Shown piece after piece: positions 40,001 through 48,664 of a DNA stretch of 62,036 nucleotides. The stretch is taken from contig VGZH01000026.1 in NCBI GenBank assembly GCA_016872645.1, forward strand, positions 1 through 62,036, read 5' to 3'. The notes under the pieces were generated by a model. That model was not told the DNA's origin. It did not search any database and saw only the letters and a program-made list of their open reading frames with translations. Each line of letters opens with the position of its first letter. Position 1 is the first letter of the stretch. Source of the stretch: Planctomycetota bacterium (lineage in GTDB: Bacteria; Planctomycetota; Planctomycetia; Planctomycetales; Planctomycetaceae). A program made the position numbers and the translations under genes.

Positions 40001-42329
40001 GATAGACGCGGCCGTGCTCCTGATCGCGATTGGGGTCGCGGAGGTTGTGTTGCATGTGGCCGATGATCGGGTTTTGCCAGTCGGTGAAGTAGATGGCTCC
40101 GTCGGGACCGACTTCGATGTCCGCCGGCCGGAAGTTCGGATCGGACGAGAAGAGGATCGGTTCCAGTTCGGTGGCTCCGAGCGAGGAGCCTTCGTCGATG
40201 CCGCTTAGCCGTAACGCGTAAGCGTCCGGGTTGGGCGATTTTTGGCCGTTCGATCCGGACGCTTGCGCGTCTCGGCTACTTTCGCTGCTGCCGTGCATGC
40301 GGTAGCGGAGAATGCCTTGGAAGCCGATCACGTTCGGGACCAGGAGGTTGCCTCGGAACTCTTCGGGGAAGTGGCTGCTGCTGAGGATTTCGATGGCGGG
40401 GAGCGGTCGCGTGCGCTGCTGATAGACCTGCGGCGGACGGTTGTGCTTGTTCGGGAAATCCAGGTGGCTGGAGAACAGCGGGCCGTGGAACGGATTGGCT
40501 CCCGTGCCGTCGCAGACGATGTCCTGGCCCCAGGCGTCGAAGATGTGCCCGTGCGGATTGGCGAACCCGAAGGTCACATACACTTCGGTCTTTTGTTGTC
40601 GCGGCTCGTAGCGGAAGACCGCTCCGTTGGCCACGCGGCGCGGCGGACCCCACGGCGTTTCAATCTGCGAATGATGGAACGTCCCCTCCTGCATGTAGAG
40701 CGACCCGCCCGGATCGAGCGTGAAGCTGTTGATGGTGTGATGCGTGTCGGCGGTGTCGAAGCCGTGAGCGATCCGTTCCTTGATGTCGTACTTGTCGTCG
40801 CCGTTGGTGTCCTTGAGGAACAGCAAGTCCGGCCCGGCCGCGAGCAGCACGCCGCCGTTCCAGAACTCGAAGCCGGTCGGGTTGTGAATGTCGCCGGCAA
40901 AGGTCTTGCAGACATCGGCCCGGCCGTCGCCGTTGGTGTCTTCCAGAATGAGCAGCTTGTCGTTCATCGGCTCGGTCGGCTTCCAGTGCGGATACGTCCG
41001 CCACGCCGCGACCCACAACCGCCCCTTCGTGTCAAACGCCATCTGCACCGGATTGACCAGCTCCGGAAACATTTTTTCATCGGCGAACAGCTCGACCTTC
41101 AGCCCCTTGCCGATCGTCATTTTGCTGATGGCCTCTTCGCCGGAGAGAAACTTGTGCTTCCCGCCCGGCAACTCGCCCGGCTTATTCGAGATGACCGGGA
41201 TGAACTCGGACAGGTTTGAGTCGTCCGCTTTGACCTGCTTCCCCTGAGCCGCCGCCCAAATCACCTTGTCCCGATTCGCCGTGAGCTGATCGAGCACATC
41301 CAGTTCCCGCTGCCCGACGGAATAGTTGGAGAGGCCATCGCCGTATCCGCCCGGCCCCTCGGTGAACTTCAAGAACGCGCGATCGCCATACGTCGAATAC
41401 CCGTCCGTCACACGATAGCGGTTGAACCAGTAGAAGTTCTTGTCGAGAACGGCGGCGCGAAGCGGCTGGATTTTCGACACGCTCCGATCGAGTGATTTTC
41501 CGAACAAGGAAATCTCAATCAAGCTAGCAACCGTCAGATCACCCCATTCATTCAGATGGACTCCGTTGATGGTGTTTGCGGTCGCTTCCGGTTTGCCCTT
41601 CTTATCGATCGTTCGCAAGAACGCGTACGTCTCGCTCAGCGGCGTGAAGACGTCGATGAATTTAACCCCGTTGGCTTTGGCGACCTCGCCCATCGCGTCG
41701 GCATACATCTTGAGCCGAGCGTTGGAGGCATCGACATCGGCCTTGCTGGGGAGGTTGGGGTCGTTGAGGAACTCGTGAGCGATCGGCGAGAACAGCACGA
41801 GCTTCGGAGCCGACTTGCCGTTGTACTTCTGCCCGAGCGTGTGCTTGATGAACTCCTCGACGTTCTGCTTGAACGCCGCCAACCCCGCCTCCCCCGCCCA
41901 CGACTCGTTGTACCCGTAAAACGCGAAGACCACGTCCGCCTTCGTCTCCGTCAACTCAAACCGATTCTCGCGAACCTTCTTCCCCCCTTCCTTGTCCCGC
42001 GACGACAACTTCCCCGGCTGCGGACACGGAGCATTCCCGCTGAGCCACTCATCGTGCGACCCAAACGACATCGACCGCATCCGATGATTCGGGTTCTTCC
42101 ACCCATCAATCTCGTCGCCGGAATAACCCAGATTCCGAATCACGAGGTTGTGCTCCGGAAACCGCGCCTGAATGAGCGTCTCCAACCACCCATAATGCTG
42201 CATCCGCTCCGCCAGCGTGTTGCCGACGATGCAAATGTGGTCCCCTTTGTTGAGTTCAAGCTGCTGAGCATTCGCGGTCGTCGCCGCAATAATCGAAAAA
42301 GCCAACACGAGCCCAAGACGGCATTGCAT
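37044..42329 (-). CDS. Giant exported multidomain protein: SGNH-like, beta-propeller, HEAT, discoidin, cupredoxin, cytochrome c (1761 aa)
   Basis: A planctomycete PVC-type protein. A signal peptide ends near NAQQL. Residues 28-290 form an SGNH-hydrolase fold (FYGYNESWAGE, INGVHLNEWGD), but the usual catalytic Ser block reads VGNTLAERM. A beta-propeller dehydrogenase-like domain runs to about 780 (LFADEKMFPELVNPVQMAFD, NGDGRADVCKTFAGDIHNPTG). HEAT-type helices follow, then a discoidin-like domain (1177-1310; NNPWWEVDLGDEFPIDQIVIYNR), a second helical part, a cupredoxin (1440-1550; His in MPHNLAI and Cys, His and Met in CTYPGHWRRM as copper ligands), and a cytochrome c (NCVGCHKF near 1625). The start at ATG 42329 gives a normal signal peptide; a frame open to 42719 translates repeat DNA. 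It probably moves electrons during polymer or sugar oxidation in the periplasm (inference). Confidence 0.9.
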   Translation of the reverse strand: MQCRLGLVLAFSIIAATTANAQQLELNKGDHICIVGNTLAERMQHYGWLETLIQARFPEHNLVIRNLGYSGDEIDGWKNPNHRMRSMSFGSHDEWLSGNAPCPQPGKLSSRDKEGGKKVRENRFELTETKADVVFAFYGYNESWAGEAGLAAFKQNVEEFIKHTLGQKYNGKSAPKLVLFSPIAHEFLNDPNLPSKADVDASNARLKMYADAMGEVAKANGVKFIDVFTPLSETYAFLRTIDKKGKPEATANTINGVHLNEWGDLTVASLIEISLFGKSLDRSVSKIQPLRAAVLDKNFYWFNRYRVTDGYSTYGDRAFLKFTEGPGGYGDGLSNYSVGQRELDVLDQLTANRDKVIWAAAQGKQVKADDSNLSEFIPVISNKPGELPGGKHKFLSGEEAISKMTIGKGLKVELFADEKMFPELVNPVQMAFDTKGRLWVAAWRTYPHWKPTEPMNDKLLILEDTNGDGRADVCKTFAGDIHNPTGFEFWNGGVLLAAGPDLLFLKDTNGDDKYDIKERIAHGFDTADTHHTINSFTLDPGGSLYMQEGTFHHSQIETPWGPPRRVANGAVFRYEPRQQKTEVYVTFGFANPHGHIFDAWGQDIVCDGTGANPFHGPLFSSHLDFPNKHNRPPQVYQQRTRPLPAIEILSSSHFPEEFRGNLLVPNVIGFQGILRYRMHGSSESSRDAQASGSNGQKSPNPDAYALRLSGIDEGSSLGATELEPILFSSDPNFRPADIEVGPDGAIYFTDWQNPIIGHMQHNLRDPNRDQEHGRVYRVTHEGRELVKSPQVADASIGDLLKLLTHPDDRLRYRVRLELSGRDRDAVVNVSTAWVSSLDKTKDGYDHALLEALWVHQHHNSINVPLLERVLKSPDFRVRAAAVRVLAAWRDDLLGLPANLPAGASVSHAREQSHRKALELLLKAAADPAPRVRLMALWAASFIPKPEAYEVLLVAAEHPSDQYLDFLSKEVARTLQPLYDQAKKEGREIAFATEAGARFALKNLPTDELLKQDKTKAVCLELLYRPGLQDPVRRDAVRTLAKLDNKPELRVVMDTILNLDAKQSNADTTVVFDLVRQLTGRSTAELKDARAELEKLATAAKQPIFRQIGYVSLINVDDNVDASWKLATTDPKRLIDFVNAMPLISDPGVRATLYDRVEPLLTDLPEPLRGPKSKGTNGRFVRVELPGKGTLTLAEVEVMSGGDNIARKGRASQKNVAAGGDAKRGIDGNKSGLYGDGGQTHTEENTNNPWWEVDLGDEFPIDQIVIYNRTEGDLGGRLNQFTVKVLDEKRGEVFKSEKNPAPKVKAEFTLQGGGPESLVRRAAMNALTYVRGQEPKTFATLAKFVKENTDRTAAIRALQRLPKATWPKEAAPELITVLLDSIKKTPAAERTSDAALDQFEFADALASLLPADQSKPVRAQLGELGIRVIKIGTVFEKMSYDKDIIVVQAGKPVEFVLENSDLMPHNLAITLPGALEEIGLLSEANAQKPGFAEKHYIPDSPKIIAKSTLLQPRDSQRLSFNVPKQPGVYPIVCTYPGHWRRMYAALYVVPDLDAYEAAPDQYLTANKIEAADALLKDRRPRTEWKFEDLAAVVTALDHKAMGHDHDDHAKRSFNAGKQLFVVANCVGCHKFGGVGKEFGADLTKLDEKMKPSDILKDILEPSAKINEKYQTNVFELQDGKVIQGLVVEESGDIIKVVENPLISAEPKIIKRNDVAERQRSKVSIMPKGLLEKLTREEILDLVAYIASRNNKDHAIFKGGHDH

Positions 42330-42337
42330 GGGTGATT

Positions 42338-42479
42338 CCTTTGGAGTGCGGTGTGTCAGCACCACATTGGCTGGCGGCCGTGCCGCCTTTCGCGATTTAT
42401 GTTTCCGATTCCAAAATCCGTCGCGGCTGCGCCGCCATCCCAACATCCACTGCGGTGCTGACACACCGCACTCCAAAGG
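42338..42479. repeat. BIME-like inverted pair of REP-type hairpins, copy C
   Basis: Perfect 26-bp inverted arms at 42338-42363 and 42454-42479, each with the TTTGGAGT tag and the hairpin GCGGTGTGTCAGCACC(G)C. The interior holds GCGGCTGCGCCGC (42423-42435), identical to the interior palindrome of copy A. It lies 8 bp upstream of the 1761-aa gene. Confidence 0.9.
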
Positions 42480-42540
42480 GGAACGCGTATTCGACCGCAA
42501 CCGTGCCGCCGTCTCAAGCATGACGGGACAACGAAGGGGA

Positions 42541-42643
42541 TCGCAAAAGTCCGAAAGAGCGAAAACACCACGAACAAATTGCCAAGCGATCGATACTCGA
42601 CGGCAATTCATTTTCGCGTTATCGCTCTTTCGAGACTTCGCGA
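42541..42643. repeat. Nested inverted repeat between sppA and element C
   Basis: CGAAAGAGCG (42552-42561) pairs with CGCTCTTTCG (42623-42632), and inside it AATTGCC (42577-42583) pairs with GGCAATT (42602-42608). There is no T-run. Together with element C it fills the 320-bp gap before sppA; no gene is seen. Confidence 0.55.
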
Positions 42644-42649
42644 TTCGCC

Positions 42650-44488
42650 TCACCGAATCCGAATCGTGAACGGCATCAGCATCAGCCGACTCTCGCGAGC
42701 GAGCCTGTTGATTTGCCATGCGTTTCGCAGGTCATCGGCCAAGTCGGGCGAGATCGCCTTCATTGCGTGGAACAGCGCCCAGTCGGCCGTCACGCGCGTT
42801 TGTTCGTCCGGGCTCAGCGGGCCGAACAGCGATTCGAGCGGGCTGGTTGGCTTGGGCAGAATCAGGCGTTCGACTTTGTCGTCGTGGCCGAGCTTCGCGA
42901 GTTGCTTGGCGTGTTCGACCGCATCTTCCAGTGTTCCAACCTTGTCGATAAGTCCGTGCTTGAGCGCAGTGGCTCCCGAATAGATGCGACCGCGAGCGAG
43001 CTTTTCGAGCTTCGCGTACTCCATCTTGCGACCCTTCGCGGCTTTCTCCGTGAACTGTTTGTAGATGTCGAGCAGCAGTTTGGTCATCGCTTCGCGTTCG
43101 CTGTCGGTAAAACCTGAGTTTGTGCTGAGGATGCCGCTGTTCTTGCCGCGAGCGACCACGCTGGTCGTGATGCCGACTTTATTGAACAGCCCTTCGAGAG
43201 CAATCTTGCCACCAACCACGCCGATCGATCCGGTAATCGTACCGGGCTCGGCGAAGATCGTGTCGGCCCCCATCGCGATGTAGTAGCCACCGCTGCCGGC
43301 GACATCGCCCATGCTGGCTACGATCGGCTTCTCGACCTTTTCAAGTGCACGCCAAATTAAATCGCTGGCAAGCGCACTGCCGCCGGGGCTATCGACGCGC
43401 AGGACAATCGCTTTGACGGTCGGATCGCTCGATGCCTTCTCGATTGCTTTGACAAGCGTGTCGCTGCCCAGCGTGCTGTCGCCGAGCAAATCGATGGCGC
43501 TGGCTCCGGGCATGATCATGCCGGTGGCGTGAATCACGGCAATCTTGGGATTCTTACTGGCGCGTTTCGGCGGCTCCAATCCCATCATCATGTTCATTAA
43601 ATTGATCATGCCGGTCAGGCCGCTGAAGTCGGCATCGATCTTTTTCTTGCCGTAAAGCTTCGCCAGCTTGATCGTCGTGTCGGCCTTGTCGCCTCGCAGA
43701 ATGCCGGGGAGTTCGTCTTCGTAAGCAACGCGCGTGATGAGCCCCAGTTCCTTCGCGGCAGTCGCGGTGTGCGGGCCATTGTCAATCGCCTCTTTGACCT
43801 TCTCGGCCGCGATGCCACGTCCCGTCGCCACCTGCTCGACCATCTGGTCGTAGAAGTCGCCGAGGACCTGTTCCAACTCTTCGCGGAATTCTTTGCTCAT
43901 CTCGGTGCGTGAGTACGGTTCGGCAGCCGATTTGTATTCGCCGACGCGAAGCATCTCGGCCTTCACGCCGAGGAAGTCGAACAGGTTCTTGTAGAAGCTG
44001 ACTTCGGATCGCACGCCCAAGAACATCAGCACGCCGGACTCTGGCATCACAACTTCATCGCAGCCGGCTGCAACGAGGTAATCCCCGCCGCTCGACGAAT
44101 CGAGGTAGGCAACGACCTTCTTCCCTTTCGCCTTCACGCGGCTGATTGCCTGGCGAAACTCGTTGAGCTTGCCTCGCCCGATGCTCGGCCCGTCGATCTT
44201 GAGCACGACTCCCGTGACGGCGTCATCTTTCGCGGCTTTGTCGAGTCGGCCGATCGCCTCGGCGAGACTCTCGGTCGCTTCACCGAACAGGCCCATCATC
44301 TGCGGGCCTTCGGCATAGCCACCCTTGAGTTCGATATGCGCCCAAGTCGCGGTTGCCGCGTCCGGCTTGCCGGTCTCTTGAGCCGCGACCGGGGACTGCT
44401 GCAAAGCAAATGCCAGCAACACCAGCATGAGGGGCGACAAGAAAAGTCTTCGGATGGCGACGGATTGAAGGCCAATGGGGCTGAGCAT
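42650..44488 (-). CDS. sppA: Signal peptide peptidase SppA, 67K type
   Basis: A membrane-bound serine protease that cleaves leftover signal peptides. The protein has 612 residues with two tandem peptidase-S49 halves. The N-terminal signal/anchor is LFLSPLMLVLLAFAL. The general-base Lys sits in RVGEYKSAAEPYS (first half) and the nucleophile Ser in MGDVAGSGGYYIAMG (second half), with VDSPGGSALASDLIWRAL before it. This is the arrangement of the long enterobacterial type. The start at ATG 44488 (MLSPIGLQ) gives a normal anchor; the frame is open further upstream without family support. Confidence 0.93.
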   Translation of the reverse strand: MLSPIGLQSVAIRRLFLSPLMLVLLAFALQQSPVAAQETGKPDAATATWAHIELKGGYAEGPQMMGLFGEATESLAEAIGRLDKAAKDDAVTGVVLKIDGPSIGRGKLNEFRQAISRVKAKGKKVVAYLDSSSGGDYLVAAGCDEVVMPESGVLMFLGVRSEVSFYKNLFDFLGVKAEMLRVGEYKSAAEPYSRTEMSKEFREELEQVLGDFYDQMVEQVATGRGIAAEKVKEAIDNGPHTATAAKELGLITRVAYEDELPGILRGDKADTTIKLAKLYGKKKIDADFSGLTGMINLMNMMMGLEPPKRASKNPKIAVIHATGMIMPGASAIDLLGDSTLGSDTLVKAIEKASSDPTVKAIVLRVDSPGGSALASDLIWRALEKVEKPIVASMGDVAGSGGYYIAMGADTIFAEPGTITGSIGVVGGKIALEGLFNKVGITTSVVARGKNSGILSTNSGFTDSEREAMTKLLLDIYKQFTEKAAKGRKMEYAKLEKLARGRIYSGATALKHGLIDKVGTLEDAVEHAKQLAKLGHDDKVERLILPKPTSPLESLFGPLSPDEQTRVTADWALFHAMKAISPDLADDLRNAWQINRLARESRLMLMPFTIRIR

Positions 44489-44852
44489 GGCATGGTCTCG
44501 CGAACGTTTCGAGAGGATTACAAACATTGGTTCGGAGTTTACGGTCGGCCACTCGGCACCAGCAAGCAAGGGCTCTGAGCCGGCAGATGCGAGTCGTACG
44601 GAGGATGGTTTTGGAAACGCGCAGAGGAACAAGAGGTCTCGCAGGGATTGCGGAGGATTTCTCTGTGTCCTCTGCGGCCGCCTCCGTGGTGTCTACGTTT
44701 GAAAAATGCGGAGATTGACCGATTCTTACCCGCCGAAAACCTGTCTTGTCACCTTTGGCGGGCTGTGCCAGACTCCGGCTCAAATTCGCCGCGGAGTTCG
44801 GGTTCTTGCGGCGTTCGTCGAGACAATTCGCCTCTGGGCATCGAGGTGGCTG
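44489..44852. other. Divergent intergenic region, no gene seen
   Basis: This 364-bp stretch separates sppA (minus) from the 44853 gene (plus). It contains a low-complexity stretch around 44655-44700 rich in CTCTG and CCTCCGTGG words, which looks like intergenic repeat debris. I see no hairpin strong enough to call and no convincing promoter pair. Confidence 0.4.
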
Positions 44853-45668
44853 ATGATTCGCTGGCTGACATTCGTGGTCGCATTGGTCGTTGGAATCGGC
44901 TTCGGCATAACGCCGCGTGCGGAGGCTCAAGGCTTGATCTGGAAGCTACCGACCGACGGCACCTGGATTCGGTATGAAGGAACGTATCAGCAGATCGAAA
45001 CTCGCTCGAACACCGGCGGCACCGATTTGACGATCCAGTGGATTCAACACCTGACAATCAAGTCGATCGGTTCGCAAGAGGCGGAGTTTGAAGGCAAGAC
45101 GGTCCCGTGCCGTTGGCTGGAATTCAAAGTGCAGACCGGCAAGAAGAGCGACGCCGGCATCAATCCTGGTCCGATCGGTGCCTCGATTTACAAAGTGCTG
45201 GTGCCCGAACATCGAGTGATCGGCAAGTTGGCCGACGACGAGACCATCCCGGTTTCCTTTCTTCCGATCGTGAAGGGCTATCGCAAAGAGGGTGAAAAGC
45301 CGGTCGAGGAACTGCCGGGAAACGTCTTTCAGATTTACCCGAAGGTCGCACGGTTCATGCACTACAAGACGCTGGAGAAAGAAGGGGAACCAGAATCGTT
45401 GAACGTCGGCATCGGCGACGTCACCGCTCAGAAGTGGAAAGGGAAGTACGAGGCGGAGAATTCGCAAGGCCATACGGTGCAAGAGGCGGAAATCTGGCGC
45501 AGTGATGATGTCCCATTCGGCTTGGCTCAGTGGAGCGTCAAGCAGTCGATGGAACGCAAAGGAAACAACGAGCCGCGGTCCGCGTTCAAGCAAGTCGCAC
45601 AATCGCTGGTCGAGATGAAGGCACTGGAAATCGGCACTGAAGCGAAAAGTGAAATTGAAACGCAGTAA
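44853..45668 (+). CDS. Exported protein of unknown function (271 aa)
   Basis: A signal peptide is clear (MIRWLTFVVALVVGIGFGITPRAEA). The mature part begins with WKLPTDGTWIRYEGTYQQ, has a beta-sheet pattern throughout, and contains one Cys (VPCRWLEF). The last 30 residues are helical (SAFKQVAQSLVEMKALEIG). ATG 44853 is preceded by GAGGTGG, a good ribosome-binding site. No family recognised. It stands alone between sppA and a convergent pseudouridine synthase gene. Confidence 0.75.
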   Translation: MIRWLTFVVALVVGIGFGITPRAEAQGLIWKLPTDGTWIRYEGTYQQIETRSNTGGTDLTIQWIQHLTIKSIGSQEAEFEGKTVPCRWLEFKVQTGKKSDAGINPGPIGASIYKVLVPEHRVIGKLADDETIPVSFLPIVKGYRKEGEKPVEELPGNVFQIYPKVARFMHYKTLEKEGEPESLNVGIGDVTAQKWKGKYEAENSQGHTVQEAEIWRSDDVPFGLAQWSVKQSMERKGNNEPRSAFKQVAQSLVEMKALEIGTEAKSEIETQ

Positions 45669-45682
45669 CACGGACACTCATC

Positions 45683-46672
45683 CTACGTGTCGATTCTCCG
45701 CAGCCGTTTCAGAAAATCGGCGAGCTCTCTCGGCAGCCGACTTTCAAAGTGCAGCGGCACGCCAGTGAGCGGATGCTCGAAGCCCAGTTCGGCAGCGTGC
45801 AGAGCGAGTCGCGGAGCGCCGCTGCGATCAGTGATCGGCTTTCGTCCGGGCGGCCCGCGATATTCCTTGTCGCCGCAGACGGGATGTCCCGCCTCGGACA
45901 AATGAATGCGAATTTGGTGTGTGCGACCAGTTTCGAGTCGGCATTCCACCAGCGTGTGACTGTTGACGAATTCGACGGGACGAACGTGAGTGATCGCTTG
46001 TTGGCCATTCTCTGAATCCGCCACGCTGCCTCGTTTGCCGTCTCCACGATTACGAGCGAGAAACGATTCGATGGTTTGACCGACGATCTTGCCCTCAACG
46101 ATGGCGAGGTAAGACCGGTCGATCGAATGCTCGCGAAACTGCTGGACGAGGGACCGCTCGGCAGCGGCCGTTCGCGCAAAGACCATCAGACCACTGGTGT
46201 CGCGATCCAGCCGATGCACGGGGAACACTCGTGGAGGACGAACTCGACTTGGCGAGTTGCGGCGAGGAGCACGCAATGAATTCGCGAGAACCGACGGCAG
46301 CAAGTCTTCGAGTGTCGACTCGCGACGCCGACGTCGCGCGGACCAATGAGCTTCTTCTTCATGCCGCATCGTGGTCATGCCGGAAGGCTTTTCAACGACG
46401 ACCAATTGCTCGTCGAAAAAGTGAACTCGAATGTCGGCTGCGGTCGGCGGAGCGGCGATCGCGTGCGGCAAAACCTTGACAACTTCGCCCGTTTTCAACC
46501 GACGCTGCGAATCCTCGCAGAGATTCCCGTCGATCTGCACCTGACGATTTCGGAGCAGTTGAACTGCCTCCGATCCAGGTGCCTGTGGCCGCCAGCGGCG
46601 CAGCGAGACCAGCAGCGACTGACCAGCCTCGAAATCGGACACATGAAAGACTTGCGAGCCATCATGCCGCAT
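45683..46672 (-). CDS. RluA-family 23S rRNA/tRNA pseudouridine synthase
   Basis: A 329-residue enzyme. An N-terminal S4-like RNA-binding part (AVQLLRNRQVQIDGNLCEDSQRRLKTGEVVKVL) is followed by the catalytic domain. FPVHRLDRDTSGLMVFART holds the catalytic Asp; RTHQIRIHLSEAGHPVCGDKEY and LALHAAELGFEHPLTG are typical RluA blocks. The specific uridine is not predictable. An Arg-rich insertion (SARRRRRESTLEDLL) sits before the catalytic Asp. The gene follows a small membrane-protein gene on the same strand with a 15-bp gap. Confidence 0.92.
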   Translation of the reverse strand: MRHDGSQVFHVSDFEAGQSLLVSLRRWRPQAPGSEAVQLLRNRQVQIDGNLCEDSQRRLKTGEVVKVLPHAIAAPPTAADIRVHFFDEQLVVVEKPSGMTTMRHEEEAHWSARRRRRESTLEDLLPSVLANSLRAPRRNSPSRVRPPRVFPVHRLDRDTSGLMVFARTAAAERSLVQQFREHSIDRSYLAIVEGKIVGQTIESFLARNRGDGKRGSVADSENGQQAITHVRPVEFVNSHTLVECRLETGRTHQIRIHLSEAGHPVCGDKEYRGPPGRKPITDRSGAPRLALHAAELGFEHPLTGVPLHFESRLPRELADFLKRLRRIDT

Positions 46673-46687
46673 GTGTTGACCCGAGCT

Positions 46688-46936
46688 TCAAGTCGTTTGC
46701 GTGTCCTGGAGCACTCCAATTTCAGGTTGATCATTGGCGTGCCGAGTTTGCCGAGGAATGATCTGGTTGTCACGGTCGTAAGCCGGAGTTTTCTCCTCGG
46801 TGTTCCTGCCGAGCCCCCGGTAATGCAGCAATAACACCATCCCCAGAACTCCGACCGCCAGCCAAACGAAGCTCCATTCGATACCCTGTGACGGAACTAA
46901 TTCGCTCGAACGAGGCGAATTCGAATCTTGAGACAT
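46688..46936 (-). CDS. Small single-pass membrane protein of unknown function (82 aa)
   Basis: Starts MSQDSNSPRSSELVPSQGIE, then one membrane helix (SFVWLAVGVLGMVLLLHYRG), then a charged tail (NTEEKTPAYDRDNQIIPRQ). ATG 46936 is chosen because the upstream in-frame extension is not protein-like. It sits 15 bp before the pseudouridine synthase gene on the same strand. No family recognised. Confidence 0.5.
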   Translation of the reverse strand: MSQDSNSPRSSELVPSQGIEWSFVWLAVGVLGMVLLLHYRGLGRNTEEKTPAYDRDNQIIPRQTRHANDQPEIGVLQDTQTT

Positions 46937-47198
46937 CGGCAGCACTCCACCAGATTGAGCGACGTATCTTGGCCACTGGTGGGTTTGATCGGCAAGGCAA
47001 GATGCCGACAAAACGGTCGGTCTGTGACTCGACGTTCCCTTCGCGAAGAGCAACGGGGAGTTAGTTTCGGAAACCACATGTTTGGCGCTGCGTCCTTCAG
47101 GAATCGCATCCGCGAGACTTTTTATTCACCCTTTCACCCATTGCAGTGGTCTCATTGAGCCGATTAAACCGGTGTGAACAAATGATGGAGCCAAAGTG

Positions 47199-47987
47199 AT
47201 GCGAAGTTCAATTACAACCAACCGAGTTCATCAACACAGCATCTTTGTGGGCCTCCTGCTGCTTGTGTTGATGGGAGGATGGGGAATTACCCAGGAGACC
47301 GCTTCCAAATCGGAGTCTCTCGCCAAACCCAAATCTGCCGCGAAGGAGGCTCTGACCCAGTTCCAAGATTTGGTCGGTGGCTGGGTCGGCACCGGTCAAC
47401 CAAAACGAAATTCAACCAGTGGAGCCTGGCGCGAAAAAGCCGAATGGCGTTGGAAGTTCAGCGGCGAACAAGTCGCCCTGGAATATGCCGTCGAGGAAGG
47501 CAAGCTGCTGAAGTCCGCTCTCGTGTCCTTTGACCCGAAGTCAAAAACTTACCAGTTGAAGACCGTCGAACTCGGCACGGCGAAAGATCAGCCCATCCAA
47601 CGAGAATACGTCGGCGAAACGAATGGCAACAAACTCGTATTCGACACACCCGCGAAGGAGGGTGCCGAAGGACGTCGCATCACGATCACTCGGCTCAATG
47701 AAAAGCGGACGCTGGTCCTGTTCGAACAAAAGGGAGCCGGACAGAACTTCTTCAATCGCATCGCCGAAGTGGGCTACACGCGTGAAGGAACTCGGCTGGC
47801 GGACTCCGATCAGACCGGCCCCGAATGTGTCGTCACAGGCGGAGCGGGGACGATCAAAGTCAGCTACAAGGGAGAGACCTACTGGGTCTGCTGCACTGGC
47901 TGCCGCGATGCCTTCAACGATGATCCCGAAGGAGTGCTCGCGGACTATCGCAAGAAACGGGAAGAGCGCAAGGCCGGGAAGAAATAA
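47199..47987 (+). CDS. Exported protein with C-terminal YHS-type metal-binding domain (262 aa)
   Basis: A signal peptide or anchor (SIFVGLLLLVLMGGWGITQ) is followed by a beta-rich domain (FQDLVGGWVGTGQPKR, WRWKFSGEQVALEYAV) that resembles a lipocalin-like fold of planctomycete secreted proteins. The last 55 residues carry GPECVVTGGAGTIKVSYKGETYWVCCTGCRDAFNDDPEGVL, a YHS/TRASH-like motif with Cys-Cys-x-x-Cys. Such domains bind copper or other metals. ATG 47199 follows GGAG by 6-10 bases. The metal and role are not known. Confidence 0.75.
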   Translation: MRSSITTNRVHQHSIFVGLLLLVLMGGWGITQETASKSESLAKPKSAAKEALTQFQDLVGGWVGTGQPKRNSTSGAWREKAEWRWKFSGEQVALEYAVEEGKLLKSALVSFDPKSKTYQLKTVELGTAKDQPIQREYVGETNGNKLVFDTPAKEGAEGRRITITRLNEKRTLVLFEQKGAGQNFFNRIAEVGYTREGTRLADSDQTGPECVVTGGAGTIKVSYKGETYWVCCTGCRDAFNDDPEGVLADYRKKREERKAGKK

Positions 47988-48031
47988 GCAAACCCTACCG
48001 GGCCTCGTCCATTGGGGTGAATGGTAATTTG

Positions 48032-48427
48032 CTACGCCTGCTGTTCCGCAGCGAGCTGTGCCATGCGAATCGCCGGTTCGACGATTCGCTCCCAATTGTC
48101 GCGGATGTAGTCGGGCGGCCCCCCCTTGTTGGCGACGTACTCGGCCACTCGAATCGTCGGCAGCATCTCGATGGCGTCCCACGGGCAGACGGTCAGTTCG
48201 TAGGGGTCCGACTTTTTAGTCGGAATGTGGACACAGACTTCGCAGCCAACGCAGCGTTCGACATCGATTTCGCAGAAGGTTTGCAGGACCGAGATCGTCT
48301 GCCCCGGCACCTTGACGATACAGTCGACCGGACAGACTTCGAGGCACGATTCGCAGCCGGTGCAGTTGTCGGCGTTGATGACCGCGACTTCCTTGGGGAG
48401 CTTCTTGCGAGAACCCGCTTTGGCCAT
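48032..48427 (-). CDS. Ferredoxin-type protein with two [4Fe-4S] sites
   Basis: A 131-residue cytosolic electron-transfer protein. The first cluster motif is CTGCESCLEVCP, the second CVGCEVCVHI; a fourth ligand for the second site may be the Cys in TVCPWDAIEM. The start MAKAGSRKKLPKEVAVINADN puts the first motif about 20 residues in. The C-terminal 45 residues (GGPPDYIRDNWERIVEPAIRMAQLAAEQQ) extend past a normal ferredoxin. No obvious redox partner gene is adjacent. Confidence 0.9.
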   Translation of the reverse strand: MAKAGSRKKLPKEVAVINADNCTGCESCLEVCPVDCIVKVPGQTISVLQTFCEIDVERCVGCEVCVHIPTKKSDPYELTVCPWDAIEMLPTIRVAEYVANKGGPPDYIRDNWERIVEPAIRMAQLAAEQQA

Positions 48428-48664
48428 GATGTCCAACCTGTGTGACTGCCGACCGAACCGGCAGGCGTTAAATGATTTTTATGGACCTCGCCGATTCATT
48501 GGCAACTCGGCCTCGGCGAGGCAATTCGATTCCGTCAGAATTCTGGCTGTCGGAAGGAGGTGGTATTCTGAGAGGCCAAGCCATTTCGAGCAAGTCGCGC
48601 TTTGGCATTGACCCAACGACTTCCTAACTTCTGTCGCCTGATTTTCTCAAAAAAAGGAACTGGT

